From the NCBI GenBank assembly GCA_046706945.1, contig JBJKOY010000124.1, positions 1 through 32,392 of the forward strand: a stretch of 32,392 nt of DNA, read 5' to 3'. The position numbers were made by a program, and so were the translations under genes. The stretch comes from FEN-1297 sp046706945 (GTDB lineage: Bacteria; Bacteroidota; Ignavibacteria; Ignavibacteriales; Ignavibacteriaceae). Positions 26,345-32,392 of the stretch are shown here, in pieces. Positions within the stretch are counted from its first letter, which is position 1. Every line of letters begins with the position of its first letter. The notes under the pieces are model-generated. The model had not been told where the DNA came from. It did no database searches and saw only the letters and a list, made by a program, of their open reading frames with translations.

Positions 26345-27633
26345 TGAAAAGCTGTATTATAATAGGCGGCGGATTTTCCGGCCTTTCGTCTGCGGCCTAC
26401 CTTTCCGGATCCGGTTTTAAAATAACACTTCTTGAATCCTCTCCTAAACTCGGCGGCAGAGCATATTCGCTGAAAGACGACGAAACGGGTTCCGTAATTG
26501 ACAACGGTCAGCATATTTTAATGGGGTGCTATAATTATACCCTGGATTTTTTTAAGCTGATAGGAGCCGAGAAAAATTTAATAGCCCAGGAAAGACTTAA
26601 AATAATCTTCTTAAAAGAAGACTTCAAACATTATCCGCTCGCCGCTCCGGGCGTACCTTATCCTTTAAACCTGCTTTTCGCCCTGCTGGGATATAAGGCT
26701 TTCTCTGCAGAAGACAAATTACGGTTGTTGTCTTTTTTTTCCAAACTCCCGCTATATTCCGGAAAGGACCTGGAAAAAATGACGGTGGATGAGTGGCTTC
26801 ATAAAGAAAATCAGAGCGAGAATGCGTCATTATCCTTCTGGGATATCCTTGTCGCCGGTGCTTTGAATACGGATAAAAAAAAGGCTTCCGCAAAAGTTCT
26901 GGCCGATATCCTGAAGCAGATCTTCTTCGGGGGCAATAAAGCCGCGACCGTAATAATGCCCAAATACGGTTTGTCCGAAACTTACTGTAGTGATGCCGAG
27001 AACTATATTATTTCCAAAGGCGGAGAAATCCGCTGCGGGGAAACGGTTAACCAATTGAAGTCCTCAGGAACGAAAATTTCCGAAATCGTTACTTCCCGCG
27101 GGACTTTAAAAGATTTCGATTTCGTTATTTCGTCGGTGCCGTTGTTTGCTTTTAACCGCATCGATATGGCTGAAAAATTTAAGATCGATTTGGACCTCGA
27201 ATACTCGCCTATATTGACCGTTCATTTTTGGATCAAGGAGAATCCGCTGAAGGAATCCTTTTACGGATTGATAGGATCGCCGGTTCATTGGATCTTCAAC
27301 CGCGGCGATCATATTACGATCGTAATAAGCAACGCAGGCTATTTAATGAACGAGCCGAAGGATCGCTTATTTGATCTGACGGCGGATGAAATCCAAAAAT
27401 ATCTCCCGATAAAAAAGATTGATATACTTTCTTATAAAATAATAAAAGAAAAACGCGCAACGTTCATAGCGTCCTGTGCCGTTAATAAAAAAAGACCATC
27501 CCCTGAAACAATTTTTAATAATTTCTTTCTTGCAGGGGATTGGACAAATACAGGTCTCCCGTCCACAATCGAAGGTGCGGTGAAGAGCGGAAAGACAGCG
27601 GCTGATATAGTAATATCAAAATCGAGAAATTAA
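26344..27633 (+). CDS. hpnE: Hydroxysqualene dehydroxylase HpnE (FAD)
   Basis: The 429-aa flavoprotein opens with the dinucleotide-binding motif IIIGGGFSGLSSAAYLSGSG, followed by LLESSPKLGGRA. A C-terminal FAD motif reads FFLAGDWTNTGLPSTIEGAVKSG. HpnE family members reduce hydroxysqualene to squalene and resemble phytoene desaturases. With hpnC and hpnD it completes the route from farnesyl diphosphate to squalene. No squalene-hopene cyclase or carotenoid gene lies in the window, so the end product cannot be told from here. Confidence 0.88.
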   Translation: MKSCIIIGGGFSGLSSAAYLSGSGFKITLLESSPKLGGRAYSLKDDETGSVIDNGQHILMGCYNYTLDFFKLIGAEKNLIAQERLKIIFLKEDFKHYPLAAPGVPYPLNLLFALLGYKAFSAEDKLRLLSFFSKLPLYSGKDLEKMTVDEWLHKENQSENASLSFWDILVAGALNTDKKKASAKVLADILKQIFFGGNKAATVIMPKYGLSETYCSDAENYIISKGGEIRCGETVNQLKSSGTKISEIVTSRGTLKDFDFVISSVPLFAFNRIDMAEKFKIDLDLEYSPILTVHFWIKENPLKESFYGLIGSPVHWIFNRGDHITIVISNAGYLMNEPKDRLFDLTADEIQKYLPIKKIDILSYKIIKEKRATFIASCAVNKKRPSPETIFNNFFLAGDWTNTGLPSTIEGAVKSGKTAADIVISKSRN

Positions 27634-27850
27634 TTGAAAATATCGGCATAAAATTCATTGAATGTTATACAGGTTGTGTTTAAATTCTATACAATAAATT
27701 TTATTTTTATGAAAAAAGCACGGAGGTTAAGGATTAAGATTATTTGAAAAGACAAGGTGGGACAATTTCGATTGCTTTAATTTGAAAAGTGATCAGGTAT
27801 TTATATTAAATTAACATTTTTATACAACATCTTTAACAGAGGGGATCGGA

Positions 27851-29149
27851 ATGAATAACGAAAAAACAACATTAACCGATTCGGCAAAATTACTACTCCA
27901 GGATAAGGAGTATGACTTACCGGTAATTATCGGTTCCGAAGGCGAAGTAGGAATCGACATATCGCAACTAAGAAGCAAAAGCAGTGCAATAACCTCGGAC
28001 AGCGGCTACGGAAACACGGGTTCGTGTCATAGTTCAATAACTTTTATCGACGGCGAAAAAGGCATATTAAGATACCGCGGGTATCCTATTGAAGAACTTG
28101 CGGAGAAATCCAACTTTATTGAAGTCAGTTTTCTTCTTATCTTCGGCCATTTGCCCAATAAAGCGGAGATGGAGAGGTTTCATTTCCTATTGACTCACCA
28201 CAGCCTTATTCACGAGGATATGAAAAAATTCTTTGAGGGTTTCCCTCCAACGGCCCATCCGATGGGAATTCTCTCTTCAATGGTTAGTTCATTATCAGCA
28301 TTTTATCCGGAAGCCGGTTATAATGCAGATGTTGAATTGAATATTATACGTCTCCTGGCTAAGTTGAAAACCATAGCGGCATTTTCCTATAAAAAATCCA
28401 TAGGACAGCCTTATGTTTATCCCAGGAACGATTTAAGTTACAGTGCGGATATGCTTCACATGATGTTTGCGGTTCCTTCCGAACCGTACGAAGTACCTAA
28501 CGAACTGGATAAAGCTCTGGATCTTCTTTTAATACTTCACGCTGATCACGAACAAAACTGCAGTACTTCTACGGTCAGAATGGTCGGCAGCAGCGAGGCA
28601 AATCTTTTCGCCTCTATATCCGCGGGAATCTGCGCTTTATGGGGACCGTTACACGGCGGCGCTAACCAGCAGGTTATCGGGATGCTGGAAAAAATTAAAG
28701 ACGACGGGGGTGATTATAAAAAGTACATTAATTTAGCTAAGGATAAAGAATCCAAATTTAAATTGATGGGATTCGGGCACAGGGTATATAAAAACTTCGA
28801 TCCGCGCGCAAAGATACTGAAGGCTTCTGCGGATAAGGTTCTGGCAAAGCTCGGCGTAAACGATCCGCTGCTGGATATTGCTAAAAACCTAGAGGATATA
28901 GCTCTGAAAGATCCTTTCTTTATCGAGAGGAAATTATACCCGAACGTAGATTTCTACAGCGGTATAATATACCGCGCGATGGGTATTCCTACGAATATGT
29001 TTACGGTAATGTTCGCTTTGGGGCGATTACCCGGCTGGATAGCTCAGTGGAAAGAAATGAGAGAAACACCCGGTGCAAGAATTTACAGGCCCCGCCAGAT
29101 CTATGTCGGTGAAACTCAAAGAGACTACCTCCCGATTGCAAAAAGATAA
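27851..29149 (+). CDS. gltA: Citrate synthase, type II (GltA-like)
   Basis: This 432-aa enzyme condenses oxaloacetate and acetyl-CoA. The active-site residues are H268 (WGPLHGGAN), H310 (GFGHRVYKN) and D367 (PNVDFYSG), with spacing close to E. coli H264/H305/D362. HADHEQN lies at 230-236. The long N-terminal beta region (YDLPVIIGSEGEVGIDI) is typical of the hexameric, NADH-sensitive type II group. AGAGGGGAT precedes the ATG. It is followed by a hairpin at 29157-29186. Aconitase, the next TCA step, is coded elsewhere in the window. Confidence 0.95.
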   Translation: MNNEKTTLTDSAKLLLQDKEYDLPVIIGSEGEVGIDISQLRSKSSAITSDSGYGNTGSCHSSITFIDGEKGILRYRGYPIEELAEKSNFIEVSFLLIFGHLPNKAEMERFHFLLTHHSLIHEDMKKFFEGFPPTAHPMGILSSMVSSLSAFYPEAGYNADVELNIIRLLAKLKTIAAFSYKKSIGQPYVYPRNDLSYSADMLHMMFAVPSEPYEVPNELDKALDLLLILHADHEQNCSTSTVRMVGSSEANLFASISAGICALWGPLHGGANQQVIGMLEKIKDDGGDYKKYINLAKDKESKFKLMGFGHRVYKNFDPRAKILKASADKVLAKLGVNDPLLDIAKNLEDIALKDPFFIERKLYPNVDFYSGIIYRAMGIPTNMFTVMFALGRLPGWIAQWKEMRETPGARIYRPRQIYVGETQRDYLPIAKR

Positions 29150-29156
29150 TCAACAA

Positions 29157-29186
29157 AGGCATGCGGTAAAAATTTACCGCATGCTT
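29157..29186 (+). terminator. Strong hairpin after gltA
   Basis: GCATGCGGTAAA (29159-29170) and TTTACCGCATGC (29173-29184) form a perfect 12-bp stem, extended outward by a G-U and an A-T pair, 9 bases after the gltA stop. The following bases (TAAATTCAACGG) are not a clear U-tract, so termination may be Rho-assisted or the hairpin may act as a 3' stabiliser. Confidence 0.65.
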
Positions 29187-29344
29187 AAATTCAACGGCTT
29201 CCTCCCGTGCAGCTTCATACTTTATCCATTTTTACTTCAATATCGCAGGCGATATATGTTGACTTGGTTTAAAAAATATAAAACACGTACAATTTGATTT
29301 AAGAAGTTTAATTTTAGTTTATATAATTTAAGAAGGATTAAGCG

Positions 29345-29509
29345 ATGAAGAAAAAAGAATGCCCGTCCTGCGCAATGGAAATAGACGATAAAGAGAAAAT
29401 ATGCCCGGTTTGCGGATATGAATTTCCGGAGGAAAGCCGGGCCGTTAAATACCTTGTCATTGCACTCATTATAATCTTTGCGGTATTCATATTGATAACC
29501 GAACTGTAG
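29345..29509 (+). CDS. Small zinc-ribbon membrane protein (54 aa)
   Basis: This short ORF has a good ribosome site (GAAGGA, 7 bases before the ATG). The protein begins MKKKECPSCAMEID and has a second knuckle CPVCGYEF, so four Cys form a zinc ribbon. A short charged linker and a single C-terminal membrane helix (KYLVIALIIIFAVFILIT) follow. Such tail-anchored zinc ribbons are common in this phylum, but their function is unknown. It should sit in the inner membrane with the ribbon in the cytoplasm. It is a stand-alone gene, and a hexanucleotide tract follows its stop. Confidence 0.78.
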   Translation: MKKKECPSCAMEIDDKEKICPVCGYEFPEESRAVKYLVIALIIIFAVFILITEL

Positions 29510-29553
29510 AATACCGTAAGTAATGTCCCTCACAAATTATTTAATATAATTTT

Positions 29554-29595
29554 CATAATCATAATCTCAATCTTGAACTTGCTCTTGCACTTAAA
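29554..29595. repeat. Degenerate hexanucleotide tract (CTTGAA-like)
   Basis: Seven six-base units in register (CATAAT twice, CTCAAT, CTTGAA, CTTGCT, CTTGCA, CTTAAA) follow the stop of the zinc-ribbon gene by about 45 bases. CTTGAA is a rotation of the GAACTT unit at 607-648, on the same strand. Confidence 0.5.
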
Positions 29596-29632
29596 CCAGA
29601 TGTTTTTCCTTATTAAAAATACGAGGTAATTA

Positions 29633-29746
29633 ATGATAAGGATATTGGACAATTTTAATTTTCAAGACGAACCCGGTAAATCAATTTTCCATCTATTTTC
29701 CGGAGTAATTTCCCGAATATCCGGTGTAGATTATCACATAAAATAA
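29633..29746 (+). CDS. Possible small ORF (37 aa) before the receiver gene
   Basis: An ATG at 29633 is preceded by ACGAGG with seven-base spacing, and the frame runs 37 codons to TAA. The peptide begins MIRILDNFNFQDEPGK and ends in RISGVDYHIK; it has no signal peptide, membrane helix or recognisable motif. It ends 43 bases before the response-regulator start, so it could be co-transcribed with it. The good ribosome site is the main support. It may also be the remnant of a longer protein or a chance frame. Confidence 0.35.
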   Translation: MIRILDNFNFQDEPGKSIFHLFSGVISRISGVDYHIK

Positions 29747-29789
29747 TGCAGTTCTGTATTAACTTAATACAGATAATTTTGGATTATTT

Positions 29790-30167
29790 ATGAACGCGAT
29801 AGACGTTATGATTGTGGAAGATGAAGCAATTATAGCTCTTGATATCAAAGAAATTTTAAAACGATCCGGTTTCCGAATTAGTGCAATAGTAGGTAACGGC
29901 GCAGCCGCAATCCAAAAAGCCAAGGAACTTAAACCGGATGTAATTTTGATGGATGTTATGCTAGGCAGGGGGATAAACGGGATCCAAGCTGCCGGCGAGA
30001 TAAGGAAATCACAAAATATTCCCGTGATTTTTATTTCTTCTTTTTCCGATCACCATGCGGTATCAAATGCCTATAAAATTTCTCCTTACGGATACTTGGT
30101 CAAACCATTCGACGAGTCTGAATTAGTGAAAAAAATAAACGATATTCAAAACAATCAGTATAGTTGA
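29790..30167 (+). CDS. Single-domain response regulator (receiver only)
   Basis: The 125-aa CheY-like receiver has the acidic pair E10-D11 (MIVEDEAII), the phospho-acceptor D55 (PDVILMDVML), Ser at 83/84 in place of the usual Thr, and K105 in GYLVKPF, so phosphorylation chemistry is intact. No output domain follows. The stretch VMLGRGINGIQAA and the conserved sequence around K105 resemble receivers paired with PAS-type histidine kinases. No kinase is encoded nearby, so it is an orphan. The neighbouring STAS protein suggests that it may feed a partner-switch or stress pathway, which is inference. Confidence 0.88.
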   Translation: MNAIDVMIVEDEAIIALDIKEILKRSGFRISAIVGNGAAAIQKAKELKPDVILMDVMLGRGINGIQAAGEIRKSQNIPVIFISSFSDHHAVSNAYKISPYGYLVKPFDESELVKKINDIQNNQYS

Positions 30168-30388
30168 GATCTTTTCTTAATATTAAGCTTTTCTCCCCCC
30201 GTTTGATCAAATAAATTTTTACAGAGTGGTGAGTAATATTCACATAATGTCTAAATTTGTGCAAATATTTTTCGATGATATTATAAGTTTATTTTCAGTA
30301 GAAATTTTTACCGTTTTTTTACCCTTTTTTTTAATAATTTAAAGTTATATTCGAAATATTAAAAAATATCCGCTTATAATCTCAGGGA

Positions 30389-30838
30389 ATGATTTTTGTA
30401 CCAAAAAATAAAATAGGCATCAGTTTTATGGATTACCTTAGAGAACATATCGAAGGAGTACAGGTAATAACAGTTAACCTGGAAAAGGCTTCTTTCTTAG
30501 AAGCTAATGATTTCATGAATATTTTGGATTTTGAAATCGAACAAGGCGGGAAAAATATTCTTATAGATTTGAGCGGCTGTAATTACGTAGATTCCGTGTT
30601 CTTAGGATCTATTATTTTCGCGTTAAGAAAGCTTGTATCCAGCGAGGGAAATATCAAGCTGATAAAGCCGGTAATCTCACAAAAGAATTTCGATAAATTT
30701 CATTCACTTAGAATATTTGATGTTTTTAACAATAAAAACGAAGCGTTAAGAAGTTTTCAAAAAGTGCCGGTTATTTCGGGGGGAAATTTTAATGTTTATG
30801 ATAATAATGCGGCGGTCAATCCATCCTTTTCATATTAA
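30389..30838 (+). CDS. STAS-domain protein (anti-sigma factor antagonist-like)
   Basis: The 149-aa protein has the STAS fold pattern: VQVITVNLEKASFLEANDF, then GGKNILIDLSGCNYVDSVFLGSIIFALRKL, then GNIKLIKPV and a C-terminal helix near IFDVFNNKNEALRSF. The DS in NYVDSVFLG falls where anti-sigma antagonists are phosphorylated on Ser/Thr. Such proteins bind a HATPase kinase/anti-sigma factor, but none is encoded here. The start is uncertain: AGGG lies almost directly against the ATG at 30389, and an ATG 39 bases further on would still keep the whole domain. The ~35-residue tail after the domain is probably disordered. Confidence 0.78.
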   Translation: MIFVPKNKIGISFMDYLREHIEGVQVITVNLEKASFLEANDFMNILDFEIEQGGKNILIDLSGCNYVDSVFLGSIIFALRKLVSSEGNIKLIKPVISQKNFDKFHSLRIFDVFNNKNEALRSFQKVPVISGGNFNVYDNNAAVNPSFSY

Positions 30839-30858
30839 ATTAAAAATTTAATTGATTT

Positions 30859-31074
30859 TTAATTGATTTCGGAATTCCGGTAAAATTTCTTATTCATTCC
30901 CTTCTCTAAAACAGGCTGCGGGAACTGCAGTTGCTTTACCAGTTTGCTGTCTTCGTGGAGATAATGAAAACCGTCTTTATCTTCCCAGCCTTCAGGTGAA
31001 GTAACTATAAAATACACGATTACTGCTGCTGCCGCAATCGAGATACCCAAATAAATCAATAAAAAGGATAGCAT
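30859..31074 (-). CDS. Small membrane-anchored hypothetical protein
   Basis: A product of about 71 aa begins MLSFLLIYLGISIAAAAVIVYFIV, a single N-terminal membrane helix. A hydrophilic segment follows with EGWEDKDGFHYLHEDSKLVKQ. The frame extends to an ATG at 31098, but GGAG seven bases before the ATG at 31074 supports the shorter form. No family is recognised. It converges with the STAS gene across only 20 bases, which are A/T-rich and include an oligo-T run. Confidence 0.55.
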   Translation of the reverse strand: MLSFLLIYLGISIAAAAVIVYFIVTSPEGWEDKDGFHYLHEDSKLVKQLQFPQPVLEKGMNKKFYRNSEIN

Positions 31075-31383
31075 TGCACCGCTCCGGTAATTGTACATAG
31101 GTTACATGTTTCAACAATAAATAACAACTATTGTACCATAATAAGTGTCGCCATTTCTTATCCTTTTTGCATAAAATATTTTGAAAATCTTGCTTTCGGG
31201 AAATCAGATGTAAAAATTACCGGAATAATATACCTGTGATCTCCGCACGGACTGCAATTTTAAGTGCAAATAATGCTCAAGTTGCTTTAATTCTAGTATG
31301 TGATGTATTATATTTATTAAAAGAAATTTGAATTTTATAGGTTTGTATTTTTTCAAAAACAAAAACAGCGGTTTAAAGGCATT

Positions 31384-32280
31384 ATGGCAAAAAAAATAAT
31401 ACTTCAGACTAATTTTCCCAATCTAAATCTGGTTAAGAAAGGAAAAGTAAGAGATATTTATAATGTAGGGGAATTTTATTTAATTGTTTCTACCGATAGG
31501 CTTTCGGCATTTGACGTTATTATGGGCCAGGGCATTCCGTATAAAGGCGAAGTACTGACGAAAATATCCAAGTTCTGGTTCGAATTTTCCAAAGGAATCA
31601 TTCCAAATCACCTTGTCAGCACGGATGTTAAAGATTTTCCGGCCGAATGCCGGGAATATCCCGATGACCTGGAAGGCAGATCCATGCTGGTGAAAAAAGC
31701 CGAGGTGATTCCGATTGAATGTATAGTCAGGGGATATATTTCCGGTTCGGGCTGGAATGACTATAAAAAGACGGGTAAAATTTCCGGGATACCTTTGCCG
31801 AAAGGACTGGTTGAATCCGAAAAACTTCCGGAACCGATTTTTACACCTTCAACCAAAGCCGAGATAGGCATGCACGACGAAAATATTTCAGTTGAAGAAG
31901 CCGAAGAAATTGTGGATAAATCCGCGGTAGATAAGATTAAAAACGCGACGTTAAGCGTCTACAAGGCAGCGTCGGATTTTGCTTTAAGTAAAGGGATTAT
32001 AATAGCGGATACTAAATTGGAATTCGGTTTTTATAAAGATCGGATTATCCTGGTTGACGAAGTATTAACTCCGGATTCTTCAAGGTTCTGGCCCCAGGAA
32101 AAATACGGCAAAGGCAGAGCCCAGGAAAGCTACGATAAACAGTTTGTAAGAGATTATTTGTTGTCGGTTAATTTCAATAAACAGCCTCCTCCGCCGGTTT
32201 TGCCCGAAGAAATTATTTCAAAAACCAGCGAGAAATATGTAGAGGTCCTTTTTAAATTAACCGGAGAGAAAATTCGTTAG
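31384..32280 (+). CDS. purC: SAICAR synthase (purine biosynthesis)
   Basis: This 298-aa enzyme joins CAIR and aspartate in de novo purine synthesis. Recognisable motifs are KGKVRDIYNVGEFYLIVSTDRLSAFDV at the N terminus (nucleotide-binding), VECIVRGY-like IECIVRGYISGSGW, and DEVLTPDSSRFWP. The length is that of the longer, yeast-like form, not the ~240-aa E. coli form. AAAGG lies 6 bases before the ATG. The 285-base region upstream is A/T-rich with a TAGGTTTG box near 31338, similar to the Bacteroidota -7 consensus. No purine riboswitch was recognised. Confidence 0.95.
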   Translation: MAKKIILQTNFPNLNLVKKGKVRDIYNVGEFYLIVSTDRLSAFDVIMGQGIPYKGEVLTKISKFWFEFSKGIIPNHLVSTDVKDFPAECREYPDDLEGRSMLVKKAEVIPIECIVRGYISGSGWNDYKKTGKISGIPLPKGLVESEKLPEPIFTPSTKAEIGMHDENISVEEAEEIVDKSAVDKIKNATLSVYKAASDFALSKGIIIADTKLEFGFYKDRIILVDEVLTPDSSRFWPQEKYGKGRAQESYDKQFVRDYLLSVNFNKQPPPPVLPEEIISKTSEKYVEVLFKLTGEKIR

Positions 32281-32392
32281 ATGAGGCCGGTACTCATAAA
32301 GGCGATCGGAAAAGAATCAATTTTTATAAAATGGGACGACGGAGAAGAATCAATTATTACTGTCCAGACCTTAAGGAGATTCTGTCCGTGCG
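32281..32392 (+). CDS. DUF971-family protein, 3' end outside window
   Basis: The ATG follows the purC stop directly, and the frame stays open to the window edge (37 residues). The visible part includes ESIFIKWDDGEES, VQTLRRFCPC and the beginning of a Cys motif, matching the DUF971 family (the gamma-butyrobetaine hydroxylase N-terminal-like fold). Family members often sit near iron-sulfur or Mrp-type genes, but the downstream context is not visible. Immediate adjacency suggests co-transcription with purC. Confidence 0.7.
   Translation, partial: MRPVLIKAIGKESIFIKWDDGEESIITVQTLRRFCPC

Noticed and set aside
31099..31383. Possible purine riboswitch upstream of purC
   Set aside because: I could not find the paired stems or the conserved core of a purine, PRPP or ppGpp aptamer; the region is merely A/T-rich.

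Overview
The window is a stretch of chromosome from a Gram-negative, respiring bacterium of the Bacteroidota/Chlorobi group, most likely an Ignavibacteria (Melioribacter-like) lineage. The signs are a type IX secretion C-terminal signature (YPNPFNPST), a TonB-dependent receptor of the OMP_b-brl type, a carbohydrate porin, a b6f-like cytochrome b with a PDWY motif, moderate GC with A/T-rich intergenic DNA, and often weak Shine-Dalgarno sequences. The taxonomic call is inference from gene style. No tRNA, rRNA, CRISPR array or transposase gene was seen.

Layout. 1-4.4 kb: the end of a cation-efflux-like membrane protein, a large exported Asp-box (BNR) propeller protein, and a small SPW-repeat membrane protein. 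4.5-9.1 kb: aconitase, then a decayed, internally duplicated T9SS-substrate pseudogene. 9.1-10.5 kb: an OprB-like porin. 10.5-16.6 kb: one tight minus-strand operon that encodes a caa3-type cytochrome oxidase (ctaC, ctaD, ctaE, ctaG, a small subunit) followed by a Rieske protein and a cytochrome b fused to cytochrome c. 16.7-19.9 kb: an NAD(P)-binding protein, then cysK and cysE. 20.3-24.4 kb: a TonB-dependent receptor and release factor 3. 24.7-27.6 kb: hpnCDE, the three-enzyme route from farnesyl diphosphate to squalene. 27.9-29.1 kb: citrate synthase. 29.3-31.1 kb: small signalling and membrane genes (zinc ribbon, receiver, STAS). 31.4 kb to the end: purC and the start of a DUF971 gene.

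Most notable: between cysE and cysK (18746-19058, minus strand) there is a complete transcription-attenuation layout. It has a sigma70-like promoter, a 24-codon leader ORF with three consecutive Cys codons, a strong intrinsic terminator, and helices in the leader that could alternate, all placed ahead of cysteine synthase. This looks like a cysteine-sensing analogue of the trp leader. A perfect 9-bp dyad brackets the -35 box of the same promoter and may be an operator.

How the genes work together: aconitase and citrate synthase feed the TCA cycle. The bc-caa3 operon can carry quinol electrons to oxygen through tethered c-type hemes, with no soluble cytochrome c gene in the cluster. CysE makes O-acetylserine and CysK turns it into cysteine, with only the CysK step behind the putative attenuator.
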